A stretch of DNA of 46,691 nucleotides. Source: a bacterium. GTDB lineage: Bacteria; Bacillota; Bacilli; Lactobacillales; Streptococcaceae. This document shows positions 1-8,996 of the stretch, one piece after another. The notes below the pieces were generated by a model. The model was not told where the DNA came from. It saw only the letters and a list, made by a program, of their open reading frames with translations, and did no database searches. The position numbers and the translations under genes were made by a program. The DNA is taken from positions 1-46,691 of the forward strand of contig CAJNCI010000011.1 of NCBI GenBank assembly GCA_905221215.1, read 5' to 3'. Within the stretch, counting starts at the first letter, position 1, and each line of letters opens with the position of its first letter.

Positions 1-452
1 GTAGACGCTACCGCACTTGTTGACGCTGACGTAGACGCTACTGCGCTAGTACTTGCTGAGGTAGAGGCTACCGCGCTTGTGCTTGCTGATGTTGATGCTA
101 CGGCACTTGTTGACGCTGACGTAGACGCTACAGCGCTTGTACTTGCTGAGGTAGATGCTACCACACTTGTGCTTGCTGACGTAGACGCTACCGCACTTGT
201 TGACGCTGACGTAGACGCTACAGCACTTGTTGACGCTGAGGTAGAGGCTACCGCACTTGTTGACGCTGACGTAGAGGCTACCGCACTTGTTGACGCTGAC
301 GTAGATGCTACCGCACTTGTTGACGCTGACGTAGACGCTACCGCACTTGTTGACGCTGAAGTAGACGCTACAGCACTTGTTGACGCTGACGTAGACGCTA
401 CAGCACTTGTTGACGCTGACGTAGACGCTACCGCACTTGTTGACGCTGAAAC
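1..452 (-). repeat. 30-bp tandem repeats encoding the second serine-rich region
   Basis: About fifteen 30-bp units run head to tail from the window edge. Read on the minus strand in the adhesin frame, each encodes Ser-Ala-Ser-Thr-Ser-Ala-Val-Ala-Ser-Thr. Units differ mostly at synonymous positions (Ser as TCT, TCA, AGT or AGC; Thr as ACA, ACC, ACG or ACT), so the peptide is kept while the DNA drifts. The array probably continues well beyond the left edge. Confidence 0.95.
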
Positions 453-3400
453 TGATGCACGGTAATCGGAGTCAGATATATCTGGCGTTACCGTATTCAC
501 AGTTCCATCTTTATAGGTGATGGTTACCGTTCCATTTTCTGCAATAGAATAACTGCTGATACGATTTGCAGTCTCTGGATTTGCTGCTTTCACAGCTGCC
601 AAAATTCTATCTTTTTCAGGCTGTTTCAGAGCGTTTGGATGGTCAACTTGGAAGACTCCTGACGGTTTAATACCTGGGAATTTCTCATTCAACTTCCCTT
701 GAGCAACAACTACTGTTGGAGTTCTCACTTCGTTATTAGACAAGTCTACAGCTTTTACACCAAGTGTCCATCTATTTCCATCTGCGTGTTGCTGATTAAG
801 ATTATAAGTAGCTGTATATTCTAAAACAGCAGGTGCATCAGTTGGTGTATTCTTAAATCCAGGAGCAGTATCATTCGATGAATAACCGTCTTGGAAAATT
901 CTATCTTTATCTGACGTACCATCGTAAAGTTTCAAATCTCTAAGTTTACCACTATTATCTGAACCTTTTAAAACAACCTTAACTTCATCTCCAGCAAAAA
1001 TCTCATATCCACTCGTACCCGGACGAACATTATTTTTAAGTGATTGTTTTTCCCACTTATTTGTTTTTGCATTCTTGATATAAAGTTCAAATTCGGCTCC
1101 TGGGTTCACATTTTCTTTAGTAATAGCCTTAGAAGTTGTGGCAGAAGTAAGAGTTTCTGTTCCTCCACTAGGAGTCGTTACCCCCTTCTCTTGTTTAACC
1201 GTTACGTCTCCTGTAGGCAACAAGCCATTATTGGTATCCGTAATCTTTTTCAAATCAGTAGGTCCAAATGTCAGACTAGCTCCTGTTGCTTGTTTTGTAA
1301 CTGTTTGACCACCAATCGTTAAAGTGACTGTCGCTCCCGGTGTTACATTATTTACTACAATTGAGCGATTTGGCAAACCTCCTTTTTCAGTAACTGAATC
1401 AGTTGCAATTTCAGGCGCTTGTGGATTAACCTTAATCGTTACAGGAACTGTTCTCGTATTTCCCTCTCCATTGTATGAACCTTGAGGAAGAGTAATTCTA
1501 ACCTTCTTAGTGTATACACCCGGAGTTGCTAATTCCGTATTACTTAATCCTTCTGCCCAACTATAAGTAGCCCCACTCGGAAAGGCGACAGCTGAATTAG
1601 AATTTTTCAGTGCAGCGCTCGGATTATCAAGAATAGAAAGCCTATTACCTGCGGTTGTGACAAACTCTGACTTAGCTGCCACTGGATCAACTACCGTATA
1701 ATTAAAGCTGGTCTCACTTGTCAAGGCTGGATTATCTGCCGAAGTAGCCCCTCCAAATCGAGCATTTGGATAAGTAGCAGTTAAAGTATAGCGAGTACTA
1801 TGGCTCTGACCATTTGCACCAGTTGTGTTCCATACTTGACCAAATGAACGGTTGTCGGCAGGTGTTGTGAGCTCTGCACCTTGGTTATTCAACTTATACT
1901 TATAAGCCCATTTCGTACCTGATAATCTCTGATCCCCAAGATTAGTATATTCTTGAATCGTTCCTCCAATATTGTTGGCCCAATTTCCTGATCTACCTTC
2001 CGGAATTTTGTCAAGACCAGTTCCCTCAGTCCCTTTAAAGGCGTAAAATTCTGATACACCATTACGGCTATGTGCCTCAACCTTTGGATAAACCGTATAG
2101 TTATAAGCAATATCCTTACTTACACCTTTCGAGTCGGTAACCGTCAAGATCACTGTTTTTTCACCTGGTGTGGATAAATCTGGAACTCCATTTTTCCAAA
2201 CTACCCTTGTATTTGCAGGCAATTCCGTACCATCAGCAGATTTGATAAAATCACGAGCTGTCAAGCTATTTGGATTTTCTCCAGTAACCGCGTAAAAGCG
2301 ATCTGACTTTGTTTTATAACTTTGCTCTAGTGTTGGAGTAACTGTTCTTGTTGTTCCATCTTTATAGGTAATCAGCACATTCCCATTGCTCTGTTGAGTA
2401 TAGGTCCTGATACGATGTTTATCCTGTGGATAAGCCTTTTCAACAGCTGCCTTAATAGAATTTCTATCGCCCTCGGTTAAATTACCAACATCTCGAACTG
2501 TTATCGGAGAAACTGTTACTTCACCTAATCTATCCTTCAACTCACCCTGCTTCAAACCAAAGGTAGTTCCGTCTGAACGATTCCCTGAAAAATCCTCTGC
2601 ATTAATAGAGCGTGTGATTGTATTGACAGAGGCATAGCTCAAGTCAGGATTAATCTCCGCTGTAGCAGTTGTCGTAGCTGGCTGATTATCAGTAGCCGTA
2701 GTCTTAGCTGTTACTTTATTAACAACAGCTGTCCCCCATGTATTATTAAACAGAAGACTAACCTCAGGTTTACCCGAACCCCCATTTCGAACTTCTGTGT
2801 TTTTGATGACACCACTATTATCTTTGAACTTAGCTGTAAATTCTAATGAATCTCCAGAATAGAAAGTATATACAGGAGTGCCATTGTCCATCGTTTTAGG
2901 GGCAACCGACCAGGTATTGTCTGCATTCTTTACTTTGACTACAGCATCGATAACTTGTGGCTTTTCAGTTTCCTTACTGATTTCAACCCTTCTTACATCT
3001 GATTCCAACGATTCATTTTTATTCGTTACAGGATTCGCAAACGCTTTACTTTGTTTAACAGTCACTGTACCTGTTTGAAGAAGACCGTTACTATCCACTA
3101 ATTCATTTGCAGGAAAAGTCACTCTTCCGTTGCTATCTGCTGTTCTAGATGTAAGTTGTTTACCATTGATTGTCAAAGTAACTGTCGCACCTGGTAAAGC
3201 GTCTGTAACGGTAATTCCTTTATTTGGAAGACCACCTGTATTCGTTACCTGATCTGTTGAGATTTGTGGTGGATTGGGTCTAACTTTGATAGTTACAGGA
3301 ACGTTTGTAGCGTTTCTTGGTTTATCCGTTGAACCTTGTGGTAAAGTAACTGTGACTTCCTTCTTATAGATTCCTGGAGTACTTACTGTGCTAGCATTTG

Positions 3401-6356
3401 GTGCCGACTCTCTCCAGCTGTAATCGGTTCTAGTTGCCACAGCCGGACCATTAGGTATTGCAACTCTATCATCAGAGTTCTTAATCGCCTTATCCGGGTT
3501 AGCAATGATATCATTTAGTGGTGCTGTATTACCAACTGTGGTAACATACTCTTGCTTGGCTACTGGATCAACTACTGTATAATTAAAGGTCACTGTACTT
3601 GTGAGAGCAGGATTTGAAGTTGTTACATCACCAAGTCGTCCTTTTGGATAAGTTGCTTTTGCAGTATAGGTCGTGCTGTGGGTTGTAGCTGAATCAGCAG
3701 TTGTATTCCATACGCTACTAAAGGCTGGAGAGCCATCTTGTTTACGTACAGGTGTTGAGCGATTATCATTCAGTTGATACTCATAAGCAAATGTAGTTCC
3801 CGAAGGAAGAGAGTCGTTGTTAATATAGAGATTTGAAAATCCACCTATATTATTAGCATAGCTGCCTCCAACAGTTCTATCACTACCTGGGACTGCTTTA
3901 AAGGAATAGAACTTACCTGTCTCACCATTATTGGTCTTGGTCTCAATCTTTGGATAAACCGTATAATTGTATGTTAAATCTGTAGTCTTTTTATCTGGAT
4001 GAGTTACAGTTAAAGTTGCAGTCCGAGTTCCTACTGCCATTGTAGGAGCTTGACCTTGTTTCCATGCAACTGTTGTTCCACTAGGGAAGTTAGCTGCTCC
4101 GCCGACTGGGCGCACAAGACTGCTTGGATTTATACTAGACACTGATTCATTGCTTACTGCATAGAAGTGTTCTGTTGTCTTCTCTACACCATACTTAACA
4201 TTATTTGTCACTTTATCCGCTGTTCTATCACGATAAGTAATCGTGACATCTCCATTATTAGCTACACTAAGTGAACCTTCTTCAGCTCCTTTTTTGTAAT
4301 CTGTACTTGAAAGAACGTTTGCATTGGCTGCTTTAAAGTTAGCCAACACTTGGTCTTTTTCCGTCTGACTCAGATTTGTCGTATCATTAACTGCGACAGT
4401 CGCACCGCTTACAGGCGATTGTCGCTCATTAAATCCGTGAATACGAACTGTCATAGTGACCATTGTTTTTTGACCTTTAGTATCATCAGCGCCATACGAA
4501 ATATTGTAATCCCCAGGAGTCATCGGTTTCCAACCATTGTCCCGACCAATCGTACCATAAATCTCGGTTGTCCACTGCTTATGTTCATAAACATAGGCTG
4601 TATTGCGCCCTGTTTTAGGATCTCGTTTAAGAGTCGCAAAGTTAATTTGTCCAGGGAAATTTTTACCTTGTAAACCTGTAATAATAGGATTATTTCCCGT
4701 ATAGAACACTCTCAAAGCCTTATCGTCTCTAAACACCAGATTGATATTTACAGAATCATCATTGAAAACTTCAAGTAATTTTGGCAATTCAACAGTAGGA
4801 GGATTATCTGTTGCACGCCCCTGATTTCTCACAGCATCGTTTTGATTCCCCGCTCTACCTGTATGAACATAAGAGCTCATCAAATTCGTGTAATTACCAG
4901 AAACATTCGTACTTGTAAACGGTTGACTACTTGTAGCAACTCTGGCATCCAATCTGGCATTGCTTGATTTGTCATTCACAATAGCATGAACATCAATCGT
5001 TGCATCTAAATTTCTATTTAAGTCATGACGTTTGCTAAACACGTACTCATTGCCAGAACCACCACGCTTCTCCATTGGTTGATCATTAAACAGAACACGA
5101 GTGATGGTCGTATTTGAATCCACATTCGCAAGTAAACCAGCATAATTCAAGGCGTTATCTGAGTGCATCTTGATACGCCAAATTACTTCATGAGTATCCT
5201 TATTATACTTACCTGATTCAAGCGAAGCCGATGTTCTATTGCTAGAAAAAGTGTTCGTAATTAACGAAGTAGGTAAAGCTCTAGGATGTACCCCACTGCC
5301 CATACTTTGGCCATTCCGCTCATCACGCGCACCTGACTTGCTACGCAATACAGCATTAGCAATCGAATTACGAGCAGAGGTCGCTAGTTTTACAGTTTCT
5401 GTCAAATCTGCCTTAGGATTAGCAAGGGCTGTCTCAATAGCAATTACTGCAGCATTCACTTTCGCTATAGCTGCATCACTATTAGGTAAACCGACCGCTT
5501 TTGCTAAATACTCCCCCATCTCAGCAGAAAGTTTGGTTAACTTCTTCCGATTTTCATCCTGTTGTTTAGCTGAAACTTCCGATGTTACTATGGCACCAGC
5601 AGTCACTCCTGCCAAGCTACTTATTTCTGCATTCGTATCAACCAAACCTTTTTCCAATTTAGCTGATTCCAATACAGGAGCGCCTAGCTTAGAGGTAGGT
5701 AAGCCTTCTTTAGCCGACTGACTTTCTTTTGACACAGACTCTTCTTTTCCAGAAATCTCAGAAGCAGTAGTAGAAGGTTCACTATTGACTGAAGCTACTA
5801 TCGACTGACTAGGACTTACAGAAGTACTTGCTGAGACACTATCCGAAGTTGATACGCTTTCTGAGGCACTTGTTGACATACTAGCAGAAGAACTATCGCT
5901 AACTGATAGACTAGTTGATACTGATACTGATTCTGAAGTAGATACACTCTCGCTTACTGAATTAGACAGACTTGCCGAATTCTCAGCATCCACTTTTGCA
6001 GTTGTGCCAAGAACAACTGTATCATGCGTTGCTAGAGCATCTGAACTATCTAACGTTTTTTCAAGTGCTACCGCTTCGTTTGCAAAAACTTTTGTCTGAG
6101 TAGCAACAGCACCACCTAATACTGCACCTGTTGCCGCAAGTCTCCTTATAATATCAAGACCTGTAATCGTTTTATTAGTTTGGTTTTCTACTACTTCGGT
6201 CATAACTTGAGTAGTATCTACACCACCACGCAAAATTTTGAATAAGCCAAAAAGAGAGGTTGAAGCTCTCAACCAATGCTTACCAGATTTAACCAGTTTA
6301 TATCGAGTCACACGATCAGTTTCGCGGTATTGACCCTTTTGACGTCTGAAAAACAT
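1..6356 (-). CDS. Accessory-Sec serine-rich repeat glycoprotein adhesin, 5' part (runs off left edge)
   Basis: At least 2118 codons stay open on the minus strand from the ATG at 6354-6356 to the window edge; I checked the frame at several points. Residues 1-92 form the long signal peptide of SRR adhesins, with a KxYKxGKxW-type motif (YKLVKSGKHW, residues 19-28), a hydrophobic core and probable cleavage after VFA (about 92). A short serine-rich stretch (about 121-196) follows, then a helical region, then a large Ig-like/beta-rich binding region (about 370-1960), then SASTSAVAST decapeptide repeats to the edge. In this family the serine-rich repeats are O-glycosylated in the cytoplasm, the protein is exported by SecA2/SecY2 and it is anchored by sortase through a C-terminal LPxTG. 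That C-terminus and the sec/glycosylation genes lie outside the window. GGAGG sits 10 bases before the ATG. Related to the PsrP/SrpA class; the ligand cannot be read from sequence. Confidence 0.93.
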   Translation of the reverse strand, partial: MFFRRQKGQYRETDRVTRYKLVKSGKHWLRASTSLFGLFKILRGGVDTTQVMTEVVENQTNKTITGLDIIRRLAATGAVLGGAVATQTKVFANEAVALEKTLDSSDALATHDTVVLGTTAKVDAENSASLSNSVSESVSTSESVSVSTSLSVSDSSSASMSTSASESVSTSDSVSASTSVSPSQSIVASVNSEPSTTASEISGKEESVSKESQSAKEGLPTSKLGAPVLESAKLEKGLVDTNAEISSLAGVTAGAIVTSEVSAKQQDENRKKLTKLSAEMGEYLAKAVGLPNSDAAIAKVNAAVIAIETALANPKADLTETVKLATSARNSIANAVLRSKSGARDERNGQSMGSGVHPRALPTSLITNTFSSNRTSASLESGKYNKDTHEVIWRIKMHSDNALNYAGLLANVDSNTTITRVLFNDQPMEKRGGSGNEYVFSKRHDLNRNLDATIDVHAIVNDKSSNARLDARVATSSQPFTSTNVSGNYTNLMSSYVHTGRAGNQNDAVRNQGRATDNPPTVELPKLLEVFNDDSVNINLVFRDDKALRVFYTGNNPIITGLQGKNFPGQINFATLKRDPKTGRNTAYVYEHKQWTTEIYGTIGRDNGWKPMTPGDYNISYGADDTKGQKTMVTMTVRIHGFNERQSPVSGATVAVNDTTNLSQTEKDQVLANFKAANANVLSSTDYKKGAEEGSLSVANNGDVTITYRDRTADKVTNNVKYGVEKTTEHFYAVSNESVSSINPSSLVRPVGGAANFPSGTTVAWKQGQAPTMAVGTRTATLTVTHPDKKTTDLTYNYTVYPKIETKTNNGETGKFYSFKAVPGSDRTVGGSYANNIGGFSNLYINNDSLPSGTTFAYEYQLNDNRSTPVRKQDGSPAFSSVWNTTADSATTHSTTYTAKATYPKGRLGDVTTSNPALTSTVTFNYTVVDPVAKQEYVTTVGNTAPLNDIIANPDKAIKNSDDRVAIPNGPAVATRTDYSWRESAPNASTVSTPGIYKKEVTVTLPQGSTDKPRNATNVPVTIKVRPNPPQISTDQVTNTGGLPNKGITVTDALPGATVTLTINGKQLTSRTADSNGRVTFPANELVDSNGLLQTGTVTVKQSKAFANPVTNKNESLESDVRRVEISKETEKPQVIDAVVKVKNADNTWSVAPKTMDNGTPVYTFYSGDSLEFTAKFKDNSGVIKNTEVRNGGSGKPEVSLLFNNTWGTAVVNKVTAKTTATDNQPATTTATAEINPDLSYASVNTITRSINAEDFSGNRSDGTTFGLKQGELKDRLGEVTVSPITVRDVGNLTEGDRNSIKAAVEKAYPQDKHRIRTYTQQSNGNVLITYKDGTTRTVTPTLEQSYKTKSDRFYAVTGENPNSLTARDFIKSADGTELPANTRVVWKNGVPDLSTPGEKTVILTVTDSKGVSKDIAYNYTVYPKVEAHSRNGVSEFYAFKGTEGTGLDKIPEGRSGNWANNIGGTIQEYTNLGDQRLSGTKWAYKYKLNNQGAELTTPADNRSFGQVWNTTGANGQSHSTRYTLTATYPNARFGGATSADNPALTSETSFNYTVVDPVAAKSEFVTTAGNRLSILDNPSAALKNSNSAVAFPSGATYSWAEGLSNTELATPGVYTKKVRITLPQGSYNGEGNTRTVPVTIKVNPQAPEIATDSVTEKGGLPNRSIVVNNVTPGATVTLTIGGQTVTKQATGASLTFGPTDLKKITDTNNGLLPTGDVTVKQEKGVTTPSGGTETLTSATTSKAITKENVNPGAEFELYIKNAKTNKWEKQSLKNNVRPGTSGYEIFAGDEVKVVLKGSDNSGKLRDLKLYDGTSDKDRIFQDGYSSNDTAPGFKNTPTDAPAVLEYTATYNLNQQHADGNRWTLGVKAVDLSNNEVRTPTVVVAQGKLNEKFPGIKPSGVFQVDHPNALKQPEKDRILAAVKAANPETANRISSYSIAENGTVTITYKDGTVNTVTPDISDSDYRASVSASTSAVASTSASTSAVASTSASTSAVASTSASTSAVASTSASTSAVASTSASTSAVASTSASTSAVASTSASTSAVASTSASTSAVASTSASTSVVASTSASTSAVASTSASTSAVASTSASTSAVASTSASTSAVASTSASTSAVAS
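465..4200 (-). repeat. Two tandem ~1.86-kb modules in the adhesin binding region
   Basis: The same ordered set of motifs occurs twice about 1,860 bp apart on the minus strand. Each has a run like FYAV, a YTVYPK strand, an ANNIGG segment, VWNTT, FNYTVVDPVA, a YSW segment ending in TLPQGS, an xVTIKV linker, a GGLPN segment and a final YIKN/KVKN domain with DNSG. The module ends with an N-G-x-V-x-I-T-Y-K/R-D-x-T strand (near 4230, 2360 and 490), and the third copy of that strand leads directly into the serine-rich repeats. Each module is about 620 residues. I compared motifs by eye and have not calculated identity. Confidence 0.8.
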
Positions 6357-6411
6357 TTATTTTTTTCCTCCAAAAAAGCCTATAATAAATAGCCTTATGC
6401 AATCGTTTCCC

Positions 6412-6440
6412 ATTATACACGAATTACTATGTTAAGTCAA
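6412..6440 (-). promoter_or_regulatory. Sigma-A promoter of the serine-rich adhesin gene
   Basis: On the minus strand TTGACT (6435-6440) and a perfect TATAAT (6412-6417) are separated by 17 bases. Transcription would begin about 50 bases before the ATG at 6356. The leader carries GGAGG close to the start codon. Confidence 0.8.
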
Positions 6441-6494
6441 AATATTTTTTTGATTTTTTGCTAAAAAAATGGGTAAAAAGTCTTTGAAATCAAA

Positions 6495-6540
6495 AAAACG
6501 TATAATATAAGGTTCTAGAAACCTTGATACTATACGTTTT
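6495..6540. repeat. 46-bp inverted repeat upstream of the adhesin promoter
   Basis: AAAACGTATA (6495-6504) pairs exactly with TATACGTTTT (6531-6540). Inside it AAGGTT pairs with AACCTT around a CTAGA loop, with a small interior mismatch. It lies 55 bp upstream of the adhesin -35 box. It has no coding content. It could be an operator, a small mobile repeat or a terminator arm. Confidence 0.6.
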
Positions 6541-6725
6541 ATTGTGAGAAGATTTAATTCATGTTCTCCTAAAATTGAGTTTTAGCCCACCCTCGTTAGT
6601 TACTTAGATTGTTACACAATCAAGTAAATTTACTGAACTAAGACACTTGGCAAATCGATTTCCTTTATAAAACTCAGTTAATAAGACAGTCAGTCATACA
6701 CTTTGCTTCCTTGCCTTTTCGACGG

Positions 6726-6760
6726 AAAAATCCACGAATCGATACTATTCGTGGATTTTT
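6726..6760. terminator. Bidirectional intrinsic terminator
   Basis: AAAAATCCACGAAT (6726-6739) and ATTCGTGGATTTTT (6747-6760) form a 14-bp perfect stem with a 7-base loop, with T-runs on both strands. It can end prfC transcription on the minus strand before the adhesin promoter. Confidence 0.75.
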
Positions 6761-6896
6761 CCTAGTGAAGCGTTTAGGTAAGCCGCCATAGCGGTTTCCG
6801 ATTGTTAGCTTACGACACGGAGTCTGGCAAATCGATTTCATTTACCAAATGTAGTTAGTTAGGCAGTTAGCTAGTTCGCCAAATAGCGACTAGCGT

Positions 6897-6929
6897 CCAA
6901 CAATTAGGAACTTTAGTTCCAATTGTTGG
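6897..6929. terminator. Strong stem-loop just after prfC
   Basis: CCAACAATT-GGAACT pairs with AGTTCC-AATTGTTGG with a single bulged A. It starts 8 bases past the prfC stop. No T-run follows, so it may protect the 3' end or pause polymerase rather than terminate by itself. Confidence 0.5.
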
Positions 6930-6936
6930 TACTGAA

Positions 6937-8481
6937 TCACATCTTCTCTTCCAACTCTACATCTGGATACTTGTCCGCAAACCAGCGGAGGGCAAAGTCA
7001 TTTTCAAAGAGGAAGACTGGCTGGTCGAAACGGTCTTTAGCCAAGATATTGCGGCTTGATGACATCCGTTCATCCAAGTCCTCAGGCTTGATCCAACGAA
7101 CGGTCTTTTTACCCATTGGGCTCATGACCACTTCAGCATTGTACTCGCCTTCCATACGGTGCTTAAAGACTTCAAACTGAAGTTGACCAACAGCTCCCAG
7201 CATGTACTCGCCTGTTTGGTAATTCTTATAAAGCTGAATAGCTCCCTCTTGCACCAATTGCTCGATTCCCTTGTGGAAGGATTTTTGTTTCATGACATTC
7301 TTGGCAGAAACTTTCATGAAAATTTCAGGAGTAAAGGTTGGCAGGGGTTCAAATTCAAACTTGTTTTTTCCAACTGTCAAGGTATCCCCAACCTGATAAG
7401 TACCTGTATCGTAAACCCCGATAATATCGCCTGCCACGGCATTGGTCACATTCTCACGACTTTCCGCCATAAACTGAGTCACATTCGACAGTTTGGCCCC
7501 CTTACCAGTACGAGGCAGATTGACGCTCATGCCACGCTCAAATTCACCTGATACGATACGGACAAAGGCAATGCGGTCACGGTGACGAGGGTCCATGTTG
7601 GCTTGGATTTTAAAGACAAATCCTGAGAAATCCTTATCATAAGGATCCACAATTTCGCCATCTGTTTTCTTGTGTCCATGTGGCTCTGGAGCAAACTTAA
7701 GGAAAGTTTCAAGGAAGGTCTGCACACCAAAGTTAGTAAGGGCTGAACCAAAGAAGACAGGCGTCAATTCTCCAGCAAGGATAGCTTCCTCTGAAAACTC
7801 ATTCCCAGCTTCATTCAAAAGCTCAATATCATCTTTAACTTGCTCGTAGAAAGGATTGCTACCAAAAAGCTTGTCTCCATCCTCTAGACTGGCAAAACGC
7901 TCATCCCCTTTGTAGAGCTCCAAGCGTTGGTTATAGAGGTCATACAAGCCCTCAAAGGCTTTCCCCATCCCGATTGGCCAGTTCATCGGATAGCTCGCAA
8001 TACCCAAAACTTCTTCCAATTCTTGCAAGAGGTCCAGTGGCTCACGACCATCACGGTCCAGCTTGTTCATAAAGGTAAAGACTGGAATGCCACGGTGCTT
8101 CACAACCTCAAATAATTTCTTGGTTTGGGCCTCGATACCCTTGGCAGAATCCACGACCATAACCGCAGCATCCACCGCCATCAAGGTACGATAGGTATCT
8201 TCTGAGAAGTCCTCGTGTCCTGGTGTGTCTAGGATATTCACGCGCTTGCCGTCGTAGTCAAACTGCATAACAGATGAAGTGACCGAAATCCCACGTTGCT
8301 TCTCGATATCCATCCAGTCAGACTTGGCAAAAGTCCCTGTTTTCTTCCCTTTTACCGTACCAGCCTCACGAATCTCGCCCCCAAAGTAGAGCAACTGCTC
8401 AGTAATGGTAGTTTTACCCGCGTCCGGGTGAGAGATGATAGCAAAGGTACGACGTTTCTTAATTTCTTCTTGAATATTCAT
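6937..8481 (-). CDS. prfC: Peptide chain release factor 3 (RF3)
   Basis: A 514-residue translational GTPase that recycles RF1 and RF2 from the ribosome after peptide release. The N-terminal G domain shows HPDAGKTT (G1, about residues 19-26), DTPGHEDF (G3, about 85-92) and NKLD (G4, about 140), followed by an EF-G-like domain II and the RF3 C-terminal domain with [15 protein letters not shown]. The length is normal for RF3. It is transcribed alone, divergently from gatCAB, from its own promoter at 8571-8599. Only a weak GA-rich ribosome site (AAAGAGAA) precedes the ATG. Confidence 0.97.
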   Translation of the reverse strand: MNIQEEIKKRRTFAIISHPDAGKTTITEQLLYFGGEIREAGTVKGKKTGTFAKSDWMDIEKQRGISVTSSVMQFDYDGKRVNILDTPGHEDFSEDTYRTLMAVDAAVMVVDSAKGIEAQTKKLFEVVKHRGIPVFTFMNKLDRDGREPLDLLQELEEVLGIASYPMNWPIGMGKAFEGLYDLYNQRLELYKGDERFASLEDGDKLFGSNPFYEQVKDDIELLNEAGNEFSEEAILAGELTPVFFGSALTNFGVQTFLETFLKFAPEPHGHKKTDGEIVDPYDKDFSGFVFKIQANMDPRHRDRIAFVRIVSGEFERGMSVNLPRTGKGAKLSNVTQFMAESRENVTNAVAGDIIGVYDTGTYQVGDTLTVGKNKFEFEPLPTFTPEIFMKVSAKNVMKQKSFHKGIEQLVQEGAIQLYKNYQTGEYMLGAVGQLQFEVFKHRMEGEYNAEVVMSPMGKKTVRWIKPEDLDERMSSSRNILAKDRFDQPVFLFENDFALRWFADKYPDVELEEKM

Positions 8482-8570
8482 AAGTTCTCTTTCTTTGATT
8501 CTCTATTTTTCTTGTTTCAATAGCTAAGAATGATTTCTACATTGGATTTTACCATTCCTTTCAACACTCC

Positions 8571-8599
8571 ATTATATCGGATTTTAGCATTTTTTTCAA
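8571..8599 (-). promoter_or_regulatory. prfC promoter
   Basis: On the minus strand TTGAAA (8594-8599), a 17-base spacer and a perfect TATAAT (8571-8576) give a strong sigma-A promoter. The leader is about 80 nt. Confidence 0.8.
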
Positions 8600-8645
8600 T
8601 TTCTATTTCTTTTCACTTCCCCCTCCCTTATTTATAGGAAAATAT

Positions 8646-8653
8646 GGTAAAAT
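8646..8653 (+). promoter_or_regulatory. Extended -10 promoter of gatCAB
   Basis: TGG-TAAAAT ends at 8653, about 40 bases before the gatC ATG. No good -35 hexamer stands 17 bases upstream, so it is best read as an extended -10 promoter. The gatC ribosome site is AAAGGA, at 8681-8686. Confidence 0.6.
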
Positions 8654-8693
8654 AGAACAGACTAAAAATCATCATTTCACGAAAGGATGCAAG

Positions 8694-8996
8694 ATGAAAA
8701 TTACGCAAGAAGAGGTAACACACGTTGCCAATCTTTCAAAATTAAGATTCTCTGAAGAAGAAACTGCTGCCTTTGCGACTACCTTGTCTAAGATTGTTGA
8801 CATGGTTGAATTGCTGGGCGAAGTTGACACAACTGGTGTCGCACCTACTACAACCATGGCTGATCGCAAGACTGTACTCCGCCCTGATGTGGCTGAAGAA
8901 GGAACAGACCGCGATCGCTTGTTTAAAAACGTACCTGAAAAAGACAACTACTATATCAAGGTACCAGCTATCCTAGACGATGGAGGAGATGCCTAA
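8694..8996 (+). CDS. gatC: Glu-tRNA(Gln)/Asp-tRNA(Asn) amidotransferase subunit C
   Basis: A 100-residue GatC. This small subunit wraps around and stabilises GatA in the heterotrimer that converts Glu-tRNA(Gln) to Gln-tRNA(Gln), which streptococci need because they lack glutaminyl-tRNA synthetase. Family features are the N-terminal [12 protein letters not shown] helix and the C-terminal LRPDV segment. It is the first gene of gatCAB. Its TAA stop overlaps the gatA ATG by one base (TAATG), which suggests translational coupling. Confidence 0.97.
   Translation: MKITQEEVTHVANLSKLRFSEEETAAFATTLSKIVDMVELLGEVDTTGVAPTTTMADRKTVLRPDVAEEGTDRDRLFKNVPEKDNYYIKVPAILDDGGDA

Larger units (their letters stand above)
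6541..6936. other. Hairpin-rich non-coding spacer between adhesin and prfC
   Basis: No credible gene lies here. It holds several inverted repeats: a stem around GATTGT/ACAATC near 6601-6627, a 35-bp perfect hairpin at 6726-6760, a GCCGCCATAGCGG-type stem near 6782, a CTAGT...CTAG stem near 6870 and a strong stem at 6897-6929. The phrase GGCAAATCGATTTC occurs twice (near 6649 and 6826) in front of similar AGTTAGTTA-like tracts, so about 50 bp appears to be an old direct duplication. Confidence 0.6.

Noticed and set aside
1..452. Regular 30-bp repeats that could suggest a CRISPR array
   Set aside because: Units are contiguous without spacers and encode a constant decapeptide in the adhesin frame.
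79..465. Plus-strand open frame with an Ala/Asp/Val/Leu repeat peptide
   Set aside because: It is the reverse reading of the serine-rich repeats of the minus-strand adhesin; no ribosome site or promoter.
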